64,000 nt of DNA, taken from Cellulomonas sp. RIT-PI-Y (GTDB lineage: Bacteria > Actinomycetota > Actinomycetes > Actinomycetales > Cellulomonadaceae). The notes under the pieces are model-generated. The model saw nothing but the letters and a program-made list of their open reading frames with translations. It was not told the DNA's origin and did no database searches. Of the stretch, positions 8,861 through 17,473 are shown piece after piece (positions within the stretch are counted from its first letter, which is position 1; each line of letters starts with the position of its first letter). The position numbers and the translations under genes were made by a program. The DNA is taken from NCBI RefSeq assembly GCF_025642745.1, contig NZ_JANZKP010000017.1, positions 1 through 64,000 on the forward strand, written 5' to 3'.

Positions 8861-10114
8861 ATGCCTGACTCCGTGCGGCCCCCCGGCGCCGGTGACGCCG
8901 ATGCCGGTCTGTCGCCCGCACGCACCCGCACCCGTGCCGGCCGGATCGCGACCGCCCCCGACGCCTCGAACGGGGAGACACTGCGCCGCGTCCGCGACGG
9001 CTCCGGGATGCTCGCCGCCGCGGCGATGCGCCGGCTGGACGAGGACCTGGACTGGTACCGCGCGCTGCCCGCCGACGACCGGTCCTGGGTCGGCCTGGTC
9101 GCGCAGGCCGGCATCTCCGCCTTCGTCACCTGGTTCGCCGATCCGTCCAAGCCGCCGCACGGGGTGGGCGAGATCTTCGCCACCGCTCCCCCGGAGCTGA
9201 CCCGGTCGATCTCGCTGCAGCACACCCTGCAGCTGGTGCGCGTGGTGGTCGACGTGGTCGAGGCCCATGCGGAGAAGCTGGCCGCTCCGGGGGCCGAGCG
9301 CGATCTGCTGGAGGCGGTCCTGCGCTACTCCCGTGAGGTGGCGTTCTCCGCCGCCGAGGTCTACGCACGGGCGGCGGAGATCCGTGGCGCGTGGGACGCC
9401 CGACTGGAGGCGCTGGTGGTCGACGCGCTGCTGCGCGGGGACGTCGACGACTCGCTGCGGTCCCGGGTCGCGGCGCTGGGCTGGAGCGGACGCGGGCAGA
9501 CGATGGCGGTGGTCGGCACCACCGGCGAACCGCTGGACGACGTGCGCACCTCCGAGCTGCGCCGGGCGACCCGTCGCGCCGCGGACGACGCGCTGGTCGG
9601 TATCCAGGGCGAGCGCCTGGTGATCTTCCTGGGCGGCAACGGCGATCTGCGCGCGTCGGCGGAGGCGTTGCTGCCGCGGTTCGGGCCCGGCCCGGTGATC
9701 TTCGGCCCGCTCGGCGACGACCTCGCCGACGCGGCACGGTCCGCCCGGTCGGCGCTGGCCGGTCTGCTGGCGGTGGCGGCGTGGCCGCAGGCGCCCCGGC
9801 CGGTCCCGGCGAACGATCTGCTGCCCGAACGGGTGCTGGTCGGCGACGCCGCGGCCCGGGCGGTGCTGATCGAGCAGGCGTACCTCCCGCTGCTGGCCAG
9901 CACCGGGTCGTTGCTGGAGACGCTGGGTGCCTACGTCGGCGCGGGGCGGTCGCTGGAGGCCGCCGCCCGCACGCTGTACGTGCACCCGAACACGGTCCGC
10001 TACCGCCTGCGCCGGGTCGCCGAGGTCACCGGCTGGGACCCCCTGGACCCGCGGGAGGCCTTCGTGCTGCAGACCGCGCTGTCCGTCGGCCGCCTGGACC
10101 ACCGCCCGAGCTGA
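8861..10114 (+). CDS. fasR: PucR-family regulator of fatty acid synthesis
   Basis: The product has 417 residues. ATG at 8861 is preferred over ATG 8849 and GTG 8825, because GTG 8825 lies inside the operator and the TATGCT box is 7 bp upstream of 8861, which suggests a leaderless message. After a low-complexity N-terminus come a helical sensory region (about 45-190) and a GGDEF-like degenerate region. The C-terminal PucR helix-turn-helix reads AARTLYVHPNTVRYRLRRVAEVTG. The position immediately before fabD matches Streptomyces FasR (SCO2386) and Rv2242. FasR activates the fab operon in Streptomyces; the same role is inferred here. Confidence 0.87.
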   Translation: MPDSVRPPGAGDADAGLSPARTRTRAGRIATAPDASNGETLRRVRDGSGMLAAAAMRRLDEDLDWYRALPADDRSWVGLVAQAGISAFVTWFADPSKPPHGVGEIFATAPPELTRSISLQHTLQLVRVVVDVVEAHAEKLAAPGAERDLLEAVLRYSREVAFSAAEVYARAAEIRGAWDARLEALVVDALLRGDVDDSLRSRVAALGWSGRGQTMAVVGTTGEPLDDVRTSELRRATRRAADDALVGIQGERLVIFLGGNGDLRASAEALLPRFGPGPVIFGPLGDDLADAARSARSALAGLLAVAAWPQAPRPVPANDLLPERVLVGDAAARAVLIEQAYLPLLASTGSLLETLGAYVGAGRSLEAAARTLYVHPNTVRYRLRRVAEVTGWDPLDPREAFVLQTALSVGRLDHRPS

Positions 10115-10165
10115 GCCCACGCGCGACCCCGGCGGCGAGATCGGCCGCCGGCGCGGCCGCGGGCT

Positions 10166-10182
10166 TTGTGCGACCCGCACAA
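10166..10182. promoter_or_regulatory. Candidate FasR operator upstream of fabD
   Basis: TTGTGC-gaccc-GCACAA is a perfect 6-bp inverted repeat with a 5-bp spacer. It has the same outline as the site at 8823-8839 and both are preceded by CT. It lies about 70-85 bp before the fabD GTG, a usual distance for an activator upstream of the -35 box. The region 10115-10249 holds no gene. Confidence 0.55.
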
Positions 10183-10249
10183 GACGCCGCCGACAGGTTG
10201 GTGCGGGTCGTGTGCCGACGATCCCGGGCGGACCGGGCAGAGTGGTCGG

Positions 10250-11203
10250 GTGCTTGCGATCGTCTGCCCGGGACAGGGCGCCCAGACCCCCGGCATGCTC
10301 GGCCCCTGGCTGGAGCTGCCCGGCACCACCGACCGGCTCGCCGCCTTCTCCGAGGCCGCGGGCATCGACCTGACCGTGCACGGCACGACCTCGGACGCGG
10401 ACACCATCCGGGACACCGCCGTGGCCCAGCCGCTGATCGTGTCGACCTCGCTGCTCGCGCTGCGGGCGCTGGAGGACACCCTCGACGCGCCGCTGGTACC
10501 GGACGCCACCGCCGGTCACTCGGTGGGCGAGTTCGCCGCCGCGGCCGTCGCCGGGGTATTCGAGGACGCCGCCGCCGTCGGGCTGGTCGCGCGCCGGGCC
10601 GGGTTCATGGCCGAGGCCGCCGCCGCGGAACCGACCGGGATGACCGCCGTGCTCGGTGGCGACCCGGCCGAGGTGACCGCCGCGATCGAGGCCGCCGGGC
10701 TGTGGCCCGCCAACGTGAACGGCGGCGGGCAGATCGTCGCCGCCGGGTCGCTGGACGCGATCGCCGCCTTCGCCGCGAACCCCCCGGCCCGGGCGCGGGT
10801 GATCCCGCTCCAGGTCGCCGGTGCGTTCCACACGCCGTTCATGCAGCCCGCGCTGGAGTCCTTCGGCGCGATCGCCGCGGACTGGCCGCGCAGCGCCCCG
10901 CGCACCCGGTTCCTGACCAACGCCGACGGCTCGGTGTACGCCGAGGACGCCGACGTGGTGGGCAGCCTGGTCCGGCAGATCGCCGCGCCGGTCCGGTGGG
11001 ACCTGTGCCAGGCCACGCTGGCAGACCTGGGGGTGACCGCCCTGCTGGAGCTGGCGCCGGGTGGTGTGCTCAAGGGTCTGGCCCGGCGTAGCCTGCCCGG
11101 GGTGGAGACCGTGGCGATCACCTCGCCCGAGGACCTCCCCGCCGCCCGCGACCTGATCGCGGCGCACCTGCACACCGATGGATCCCAGGAGAGCGCGAAG
11201 TGA
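10250..11203 (+). CDS. fabD: Malonyl-CoA:ACP transacylase
   Basis: The product has 317 residues from GTG at 10250. A CAGAGT -10-like box ends 7 bp before the start, so the message may be leaderless. It moves malonyl groups from CoA to acyl carrier protein. The N-terminal CPGQGAQ motif, nucleophile motif GHSVGEF (Ser91) and histidine motif AGAFHTPFM are all present. It is the first gene of the fabD-fabH-acpP-fabF operon and overlaps fabH by 4 bp. A lower-confidence alternative is a longer frame extending upstream, rejected because it would cross the operator. Confidence 0.95.
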   Translation: MLAIVCPGQGAQTPGMLGPWLELPGTTDRLAAFSEAAGIDLTVHGTTSDADTIRDTAVAQPLIVSTSLLALRALEDTLDAPLVPDATAGHSVGEFAAAAVAGVFEDAAAVGLVARRAGFMAEAAAAEPTGMTAVLGGDPAEVTAAIEAAGLWPANVNGGGQIVAAGSLDAIAAFAANPPARARVIPLQVAGAFHTPFMQPALESFGAIAADWPRSAPRTRFLTNADGSVYAEDADVVGSLVRQIAAPVRWDLCQATLADLGVTALLELAPGGVLKGLARRSLPGVETVAITSPEDLPAARDLIAAHLHTDGSQESAK

Positions 11204-12204
11204 CCCGTCCCACCCTGACCCAGGCCACCGGCCCCGCCCACACGCGGATCCTCGGCCTGGGCGCCGCCCGCGGCGAGAACGTCGTCCCCAACGACGACCT
11301 GGTCGGCCCGATCGACTCCTCCGACGAGTGGATCCGCCAGCGCACCGGGATGATCACCCGGGTCCGGGCGAACGCCGACACCGGCGTGCTGGACCTCGCG
11401 GAGAAGGCGGCCCGGGAGGCGATCGCGAACGCGGGCCTGACCGGCGCGGACATCGACGCGGTGATCCTGTCCACCGTCACCTACTTCCACCAGACTCCCT
11501 CCGGTGCGGCGATCCTGGCCGACCGGCTGGGCGCGACCCCGGCGGCGGCCTTCGACATCTCGGCCGCCTGCGCGGGCTACTGCTACGGCATCGGCCAGGC
11601 CGACGCGCTGGTCCGCGCCGGCAACGCGAGGCACGTGCTGGTGATCGGCGCGGAGAAGATGAGCGACTTCATCGACCCGACCGACCGCAGCATCTCCTTC
11701 CTGCTGGGCGACGGCGCGGGCGCCGTGGTGATCGGCCCGTCGGACATCCCCGGCATCGGCCCGACCGTGTGGGGCTCGGACGGCTCGCAGTCGCAGGCCA
11801 TCCGCCAGACCCACTCCTGGCTGGACACCCGGGACAGCGGGGCCGGCTGGCCGACCCTGCGCCAGGAGGGCCCCAGCGTCTTCAAGTGGGCGGTCTGGCA
11901 GATGGCCCCGGTCGCGCAGAAGGCGCTCGACGCCGCCGGTGTCACCGCGGACCAGATCGACGCCTTCATCCCGCACCAGGCGAACATGCGGATCATCGAC
12001 CAGATGATCAAGCAGCTGAAGCTGCCGGAGTCCGTCGTGGTCGGCCGGGACATCGCCGACACCGGCAACACCTCCGCCGCCTCGATCCCGCTCGCCACCG
12101 AGCGTCTGATCCGCGAGGGTCAGGTCGGCAGCGGCGCCCTGGCACTCCAGATCGGCTTCGGTGCCGGCCTGGTCTACGCCGCACAGGTGGTCGTGCTCCC
12201 CTGA
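11200..12204 (+). CDS. fabH: Beta-ketoacyl-ACP synthase III
   Basis: The product has 334 residues from a GTG overlapping the fabD stop codon. It condenses an acyl-CoA primer with malonyl-ACP to start each fatty acid chain. The full Cys-His-Asn triad is visible: Cys124 in DISAACAGY, His259 in IPHQANMRI and Asn290 in DTGNTSAAS. In actinobacteria this enzyme usually prefers branched-chain primers, which cannot be read from the sequence. It is followed after 77 bp by acpP, whose AAGGAG ribosome site is clear. Confidence 0.96.
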   Translation: MTRPTLTQATGPAHTRILGLGAARGENVVPNDDLVGPIDSSDEWIRQRTGMITRVRANADTGVLDLAEKAAREAIANAGLTGADIDAVILSTVTYFHQTPSGAAILADRLGATPAAAFDISAACAGYCYGIGQADALVRAGNARHVLVIGAEKMSDFIDPTDRSISFLLGDGAGAVVIGPSDIPGIGPTVWGSDGSQSQAIRQTHSWLDTRDSGAGWPTLRQEGPSVFKWAVWQMAPVAQKALDAAGVTADQIDAFIPHQANMRIIDQMIKQLKLPESVVVGRDIADTGNTSAASIPLATERLIREGQVGSGALALQIGFGAGLVYAAQVVVLP

Positions 12205-12281
12205 CCGGGCGCTCGACCGCAGTACAGTTCCCACGCTTCCGCCGACCGCGCGGGGCGCACCACACACACAAGGAGAAACCG

Positions 12282-12530
12282 ATGGCGCACACCGAGCAGG
12301 AGATCCTCGCCGGACTGGCCGAGATCGTCAGCGAGGAGACCGGCCTGCCCACCGACTCCGTCCTGCCCGAGAAGTCCTTCACCGACGACCTGGACATCGA
12401 CTCGCTGTCGATGATGACGATCGTCACCCTGGCCGAGGAGAAGTTCGAGGTCCGGATCCCGGACGACGAGGTCAAGAACCTGGCCACCGTCGGCGACGCC
12501 GTGAAGTTCATCGAGGGCGCGCAGGCCTGA
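12282..12530 (+). CDS. acpP: Acyl carrier protein
   Basis: The product has 82 residues, acidic, starting at ATG behind AAGGAG. It carries growing acyl chains on a 4'-phosphopantetheine arm. The attachment serine is Ser41 in the signature DDLDIDSLSMM, with the usual four-helix layout around it. It lies between fabH and fabF, the normal actinobacterial order. A hairpin in the 100-bp gap to fabF may tune the high ACP output against the synthase. Confidence 0.96.
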   Translation: MAHTEQEILAGLAEIVSEETGLPTDSVLPEKSFTDDLDIDSLSMMTIVTLAEEKFEVRIPDDEVKNLATVGDAVKFIEGAQA

Positions 12531-12544
12531 GCCTGTCCCTCCTT

Positions 12545-12591
12545 CACCGGGGTCGTGCTGTGCCCCTCGACGGCACGGCGCGGCCCCGGTG
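12545..12591 (+). terminator. Hairpin between acpP and fabF
   Basis: CACCGGGGTCGTG pairs with CGCGGCCCCGGTG through 13 positions including G-U pairs, around a 21-nt loop. No T-tract follows. It is probably a partial terminator or mRNA-stabilising stem that allows more acpP than fabF message; this is inferred. Confidence 0.45.
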
Positions 12592-12630
12592 TGCCTTCCA
12601 AGCCACGCATCTGACACAGGAGCCACCACC

Positions 12631-13869
12631 ATGAGCACGCGAGTCGTCGTCACCGGCCTCGGCGCCACCACGCCCCTCGGCGGGGACGCCGCGAGCACCT
12701 GGCAGGCCGCTCTGGCCGGTACCTCCGGTGCGCGCACCCTGCAGAACGACTGGGCCGCGACGTACGGCATCCCGGTCGACTTCGCCGCGACCATCAAGGT
12801 CGATCCGTCGGAGGTCCTCCCCCGGCCCGAGCTGAAGAAGATGGACCCCTCCGCGCAGTACGCGCTGATCGCCAGCCGCGAGGCCTGGGCGGACGCCGGT
12901 GCGCCGGAGATGGAGCTGGAGCGGCTCGGTGTCGTGGTGTCCTCGGGCATCGGCGGCATCTGGACCACCCTGGACGGCTGGGACACCCTGCGGGAGAAGG
13001 GCGCCCGCCGCGTCCTGCCGATGACCGTCCCGATGCTGATGCCGAACTCGCCCTCCGCCTACGTGGAGCTGGAGCTGGGTGCCCGCGCCGGTGCGCACGC
13101 CATGGTCTCCGCCTGCGCCTCCGGTGCCGAGGCGATCGGCTACGCGGTCGACATGATCCGTTCCGGCCGTGCCGACGTCGTGGTCGCCGGTGGCACCGAG
13201 GCCGTCATCCACCCGATGCCGATCGCCGCGTTCGCCGCCTCGCGCACTCTGTCCACCCGCAACGACGACCCGCAGGGCGCCTCCCGCCCCTACGACGTCG
13301 ACCGGGACGGGTTCGTGATCGGCGAGGGCGCCGCGGTGCTGGTGCTGGAGTCCGAGGAGCACGCGAAGGCCCGTGGGGCGCGGATCTACGCCGCGGTCTC
13401 CGGCGTCGGCCTGTCCTCCGACGGGTACCACATCACCTCGCCGGAGCCGAACGGTCGCGGACAGATCGCCGCGATGCGGATGGCGCTCAAGGACGCCGGG
13501 GTCACCCCGGAGGACGTGCGACACGTCAACGCGCACGCCACCTCGACCAAGGTCGGGGACCTGATCGAGGCCCGTTCGGTCCGCGAGACCCTGGGGTCGG
13601 CGATCGACGGCGCGGCCGTGTCCGCGACCAAGTCGATGACCGGTCACCTGCTGGGCGGCGCCGGCGCCCTGGAGACGCTGTTCTCCGTGATGGCGATCGC
13701 CGACCGCAAGGCCCCGCCGACGATCAACGTCTCCACCCCGGACCCGGAGATGGCGATGGACCTGGTCCGCGACGTGCCGCGCGACCTGCCCACGGGCGAC
13801 CTCGCGGTGATCAACAACAGCTTCGGCTTCGGCGGGCACAACGTGGCGCTGGTGGTCACGAACCACTGA
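12631..13869 (+). CDS. fabF: Beta-ketoacyl-ACP synthase II
   Basis: The product has 412 residues from ATG behind CAGGAG. It elongates acyl-ACP with malonyl-ACP. The catalytic Cys162 lies in VSACASGAEA; the two histidines lie in VNAHATSTKVGD and KSMTGHLLGGAG; the C-terminal GFGGHN motif is present. It closes the fab operon, and a 44-nt palindrome terminates it 6 bp downstream. Length and motifs are all standard. Confidence 0.96.
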   Translation: MSTRVVVTGLGATTPLGGDAASTWQAALAGTSGARTLQNDWAATYGIPVDFAATIKVDPSEVLPRPELKKMDPSAQYALIASREAWADAGAPEMELERLGVVVSSGIGGIWTTLDGWDTLREKGARRVLPMTVPMLMPNSPSAYVELELGARAGAHAMVSACASGAEAIGYAVDMIRSGRADVVVAGGTEAVIHPMPIAAFAASRTLSTRNDDPQGASRPYDVDRDGFVIGEGAAVLVLESEEHAKARGARIYAAVSGVGLSSDGYHITSPEPNGRGQIAAMRMALKDAGVTPEDVRHVNAHATSTKVGDLIEARSVRETLGSAIDGAAVSATKSMTGHLLGGAGALETLFSVMAIADRKAPPTINVSTPDPEMAMDLVRDVPRDLPTGDLAVINNSFGFGGHNVALVVTNH

Positions 13870-13875
13870 GTGCCG

Positions 13876-13919
13876 ACGAGAACGGCCCGGGTCTCCGCGG
13901 AGACCCGGGCCGTTCTCGT
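13876..13919. terminator. Bidirectional terminator between fabF and the flavin operon
   Basis: A perfect 44-nt palindrome (arms of 22 nt; central bases form a small loop) lies between convergent fabF and the NqrB/RnfD-type gene. It should stop transcripts from both sides. Confidence 0.9.
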
Positions 13920-13936
13920 GTGTCAGGCGGCCGGAC

Positions 13937-15439
13937 TCAGTAGCCGCTGAACGCGTCCGTCCGCACCCGCCGCACCCCCGCCGCACGGAGCAGCGCCCGG
14001 GTGTGGTCGACCATCGCCGGCGGCCCCGACACGTAGGCCACTCGTTGGTCGGCGTCCGGCACCGCCTCGGCCAGCGCCTCGGCGGTCAGCCGGTCGACCC
14101 CCAGGTGCAGATACCCCTCGGGCAGCGCGGCGCCGGGCGTCGGGGAGGCGACCAGCACCCGGGTCCCGGCACCGCGGAACACCTCGTCGTAGGCGAGGTC
14201 CCCGTGATCGGAGACGGCGTGCAGCAGCACCGCGTCCCGTCCGGTGTCCTCGGCGATCTGGCTGGCGAACGGCGTCACCCCGATCCCGCCCGCGACCAGC
14301 AGCACCGGCCGGCGGTCGGTCGGCAGCAGGAAGTCGCCGCCCACGCCGGTCGCGCGCAGCCGGGCGCCGACCGGGAGCTCGGCCAGGGCGCGCTTGAAGC
14401 TGCTGGGCCGCTGGGGCAGGGTCAGGGCGACGGTGAGCTCGCCGTCCCGGGGCGCGGAGCTGATGCTGAACACCCGGCGGCTGCCCCGGCTGTCCGGACG
14501 ACGGTGCGGGACCGTGAGCTCGAGGTACTGACCGGGCCGGAACCGCACCGGGCGGTCGGCGCGGAACCGCAGTTCCAGGGTGCGCGGACCGATCCGCCGG
14601 TTGTCGATCAGCGTGAGCCGGATACCGCCGCGCTGACCCCAGGCGAAGCCGAGCAGATTCCCCACGATCAGGGCCAGCTCGGGCGTGTTGGTCAGCGGAC
14701 CGGCGGTGAACGGGATCGCCAGCACGATCGCGACCAGTGCCGCCTCGGCCAGCCTCTGCCACCGCCGGGGCGGCAGGGTGAGCGGCTCGGTGAGCATCAC
14801 GGTGCCGAGGAAGAGCACCGGGTAGGAGGTCACGGCCGACCACAGCGCGGGGCCGAACGCCTGCCCCTCGGCGGTCAGTCGGATCGCGATCGCGAGCAGG
14901 GCGATCGCCACGAACGTCCCGACCAGTGCGAAGGTCCGGGTCCGGACCACGATCAGCACTGCGAGCAGCAGCACCGGGACCAGCAGCGCCGGGTCGGCGA
15001 TCCACCACGTGCTGGAGTCCAGGCCGGTCAGGCCGATCACCAGTGCTCCGGCCGCGGCCGGGTTCACCAGATGCCGGCCGCGCCAGGCGATCAGGTACTT
15101 GCTGAGGTTCGCGAACACGGCGGCCAGCGCGAGGGCGCCGAGGTAGCGCGGCTCACCGGTCGGCCAGAACAGGAAGAACAGGATCAGACCGGTGATCAGC
15201 GTCGACTCGAGGTGTGCCCGGGTGCGGAACAGCCGGGCGAGCAGCCAGCCGGAGGCCGCGGAGGCGATGACCGCCACGGCCAGGCTGAGCAGCATGTCCA
15301 GCGGTGCGAAGAACAGGGTCCCGGTGGCCGCCAGCAGGATCGCGATCGCGGCGATCGCGGTCAGGCCGAGGGTGAGCAGGCGGTACATGGTGACCCGGCC
15401 GAGACGTTCGTCCAGCCAGGCTCCGGCGCGCACGATCAT
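13937..15439 (-). CDS. NqrB/RnfD-like membrane domain fused to FAD/NAD reductase
   Basis: The product has 500 residues. Residues 15-265 form about nine hydrophobic helices with the NqrB/RnfD-type 'RHLVNPAAAGALVIG' segment and 'STWWIAD'. Residues 270-500 are a ferredoxin-reductase domain: FAD motif RRVFSISS, NAD(P) motif VAGGIGVTPFAS, and a C-terminal aromatic tail (FSGY). It should take electrons from NAD(P)H in the cytosol and pass them across the membrane to flavin sites outside. It overlaps apbE by 4 bp and ends the three-gene operon. The usual SGAT-type flavinylation site of NqrB/RnfD is not visible. The domain order is clear; the electron path is inferred. Confidence 0.82.
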   Translation of the reverse strand: MIVRAGAWLDERLGRVTMYRLLTLGLTAIAAIAILLAATGTLFFAPLDMLLSLAVAVIASAASGWLLARLFRTRAHLESTLITGLILFFLFWPTGEPRYLGALALAAVFANLSKYLIAWRGRHLVNPAAAGALVIGLTGLDSSTWWIADPALLVPVLLLAVLIVVRTRTFALVGTFVAIALLAIAIRLTAEGQAFGPALWSAVTSYPVLFLGTVMLTEPLTLPPRRWQRLAEAALVAIVLAIPFTAGPLTNTPELALIVGNLLGFAWGQRGGIRLTLIDNRRIGPRTLELRFRADRPVRFRPGQYLELTVPHRRPDSRGSRRVFSISSAPRDGELTVALTLPQRPSSFKRALAELPVGARLRATGVGGDFLLPTDRRPVLLVAGGIGVTPFASQIAEDTGRDAVLLHAVSDHGDLAYDEVFRGAGTRVLVASPTPGAALPEGYLHLGVDRLTAEALAEAVPDADQRVAYVSGPPAMVDHTRALLRAAGVRRVRTDAFSGY

Positions 15440-16314
15440 GCGAAGACCTCTCCGTCCAGGTCGAGCGACCAGCGCAGGCGGCGGTCGGCGTCGAGCACGA
15501 CGTATCGGATCCCGAAGCGGGCGGCCACCAGGTCGGGATCGGCGAAGAACAGTGCGGTGGCCGCGATGTCGGCGGTGAGCGCGTCCGGCGCCACCGCCCA
15601 GGTCGCCAGCACCCGGTCGGTGGGGCGACCGGTGCGGGCGTCGACGACGTGGTGCAGGCCAGGGCCCCAGGCACGACGGTTGGGCGCGGAGCCCGCGATC
15701 GCCCCGTCGGTCACCCGGAGGACACCGAGCGCCCGGGCCGGGTCGGCCGGGTCCTCCAGCGCGACGCGCAGCGTGCTGCCGAGCACCCGGATGTCCCCAC
15801 CGGCGTCGACCACGTGGGCGTCGAAGCCCCGTTCGGTCAGCACCTCGGACACCAGGTCGACCAGGTAGCCCTTCCCCGCGGCGCCCACATCGATCAGCGT
15901 GTCGGCGGGCAGCGTGATCCGCCCGTCCGCGCGCGGGGCGTCGGACCAGGCCGGGACCGGGTGGACGATCAGCTCGCCGTCCTCGTCCCGGCGCGGGCGG
16001 AGCCGGTAGTCCGCGTCGTAGCCCAGGTCCTCCAGCGCACGGCCCACCAGCGGGGACACCGCCCCGCCGGTACAGCCCGCGGCCGTGTCGTAGGCGGCCA
16101 GCAGCGGCCCCGCGTCGCCGGGCAGGTCGTACTCCCCTGCCCCGGCGTCCGCGGTCCGGGTCACCCAGGAGTCCGGGCGGAACCGGGACCAGTCCGCGTC
16201 GAAGCGCGCGATCCGGTCGTGCAGGGCCCCCAGGCCGGCGATGTCCAGCGGCCGGTCGGTGTCGACCTGCCAGTGGGTGCCGATCGCCTGGAACCGGGTA
16301 CTAGGCCGTGGCAT
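15436..16314 (-). CDS. apbE: ApbE-type FAD:protein FMN transferase
   Basis: The product has 292 residues. ApbE enzymes attach FMN covalently to Thr or Ser of extracytosolic proteins. Family motifs are seen in order: RFRPDSWVTRT, a GAAGKGYLVD segment for FAD, DAGGDIRV, HHVVDARTGRP and DALTADIAATALFF with the metal-binding Asp. No signal peptide is evident, so it may act on unfolded substrate at the membrane or be exported by another route. Its start overlaps the end of the FMN-binding lipoprotein gene by 14 bp, and its end overlaps the reductase gene by 4 bp. The substrate is almost certainly the lipoprotein. Confidence 0.92.
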   Translation of the reverse strand: MPRPSTRFQAIGTHWQVDTDRPLDIAGLGALHDRIARFDADWSRFRPDSWVTRTADAGAGEYDLPGDAGPLLAAYDTAAGCTGGAVSPLVGRALEDLGYDADYRLRPRRDEDGELIVHPVPAWSDAPRADGRITLPADTLIDVGAAGKGYLVDLVSEVLTERGFDAHVVDAGGDIRVLGSTLRVALEDPADPARALGVLRVTDGAIAGSAPNRRAWGPGLHHVVDARTGRPTDRVLATWAVAPDALTADIAATALFFADPDLVAARFGIRYVVLDADRRLRWSLDLDGEVFA

Positions 16315-16798
16315 CGGCGCGGATCTCGTCCAGGGCCGCGTTGAACCCGTCCCCGGTCAGCGAGGAGCCCGCGACCTTGTCCACGCTCAGGTCGGACAGC
16401 TCCTTGCCGACCACCTCGTCCGCGATGCCGGAGGCGAACTCCTGCTGGAAGCGCGCGGCGTTGCCGCTGGTGGCCTCCGGGGTGACGGTGACGTCGGTGA
16501 CCACGCCGTCCGCGATGGTGAGCTCGACCTCGATCGACTCCTCACCGCCCGGCGAGGAGTAGGAGCCCTCGGCGGTGTAGGTGCCGTCGGCGTACTCACC
16601 GGTCGAGGCGGAGTCCTCCGAGTCGGCGCTGGAGTCCGTGCTCGTGCCGGTGTCGGCGGAGGCGCTGGCGTCGCTGGAGCCGGAGGTGGTGTCGCTGTTG
16701 TCGACCGCGTCGGCATTGTTCCCGCACGCGGCCAGCGTCACGGCGATGGACAGCCCGGACAGCGCGGCGAAGGTGCGGCGTCGAGTGGTGTGCTTCAT
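16301..16798 (-). CDS. FMN-binding-domain lipoprotein
   Basis: The product has 165 residues. The N-terminus has a lipobox (LAAC, Cys at about residue 25) after a basic start, so it is anchored outside the membrane. A Ser/Thr/Asp-rich linker spans about 26-65. An FMN_bind domain follows, with 'GSYSSPGGEESIEVELTIADG'. The flavin attachment site is probably the Thr of AGSSLTGDGF, which corresponds to the [S/A]G[A/S]-x-x-T motif recognised by ApbE. It is the first gene of the operon and an NqrC/RnfG-like electron carrier. Confidence 0.88.
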   Translation of the reverse strand: MKHTTRRRTFAALSGLSIAVTLAACGNNADAVDNSDTTSGSSDASASADTGTSTDSSADSEDSASTGEYADGTYTAEGSYSSPGGEESIEVELTIADGVVTDVTVTPEATSGNAARFQQEFASGIADEVVGKELSDLSVDKVAGSSLTGDGFNAALDEIRADATA

Positions 16799-16846
16799 GG
16801 TCGGGTCCTCCCTGGCGGGGCCGCGGACGGCCTGACGACTGATTGA

Positions 16847-16895
16847 ATCCGATCGGATCCAGTGGTCACGACGCTAGGGGCGAATCCTGCGGATT
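16847..16895. promoter_or_regulatory. Two related inverted repeats upstream of the flavin operon
   Basis: ATCCGATCGGAT (16847-16858) is a perfect 12-bp palindrome, and AATCC-tgc-GGATT (16883-16895) is a second repeat with the same half-site. They lie 49-97 bp upstream of the lipoprotein ATG on the minus strand, in the 177-bp gap to the DUF3145 gene. Together they may be an operator; the regulator is unknown. Confidence 0.35.
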
Positions 16896-16975
16896 TCCTG
16901 GGAGCGGCCGGTGGATCGGCGATGTCAGCCGGTGATCATCACCGCGCCGAGCTCGCCGACCGGGTCGGACAGCGG

Positions 16976-17473
16976 TCAGCCGACCCGGTGCAGCCAGCGG
17001 ACCGGAGCACCGGCTCCCGCGTAGCGGAACGGCTCCAGCTCGTCGTCCCAGGACTGCCCGAGCGCCAGGTCCAGCTCCTCGCGCATCGACCGGGCATCGG
17101 AGGACTCCAGGGCCGCGCGGATCCGGTTCTCCGGCACCACGACGTTGCCGTGCACGTCGGTCTGGGCGTGGAAGATCCCCAGCTCCGGCGTGTGGCTCCA
17201 GCGAGCACCGTCACTGCCGTGACTGGCGTCCTCGGTCACCTCGTACCGCAGGTGGGTCCAGCCGCGCAGCGCGGACGCCAGACGCGCACCGGTGCCCTGC
17301 TGGCCCTGCCAGGACAGCTCGGCCCGGAACATGCCGGGCGCGGCGGGCTGGTCGGTCCAGTCCAAGGACACGCGGACGCCCAGGACGTTGCCCGCCGCCC
17401 ACTCCAGGTGGGGGCAGAGCGCACGGGGCGCAGAGTGCACGAAAAGAACACCGCGGGTGATCGCACCAGCCAT
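16976..17473 (-). CDS. DUF3145 family protein
   Basis: The product has 165 residues and no membrane segment. It belongs to an actinobacteria-specific family often found beside fabF, recognised by 'TRGVLFVHSAPRALCPHLEWA' and 'SWQGQQGTGARLASALRGW'. The function is unknown. The recurring position close to the fab genes hints at lipid metabolism. Here it is separated from fabF by the flavin operon, which therefore may have been inserted into an ancestral fabF-DUF3145 pair. Confidence 0.85.
   Translation of the reverse strand: MAGAITRGVLFVHSAPRALCPHLEWAAGNVLGVRVSLDWTDQPAAPGMFRAELSWQGQQGTGARLASALRGWTHLRYEVTEDASHGSDGARWSHTPELGIFHAQTDVHGNVVVPENRIRAALESSDARSMREELDLALGQSWDDELEPFRYAGAGAPVRWLHRVG

Noticed and set aside
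7631-11173. A 1180-codon minus-strand frame across fasR and fabD
   Set aside because: It is low-complexity Arg/Gly/Pro sequence opposite well-identified genes and crosses the aceE terminator.
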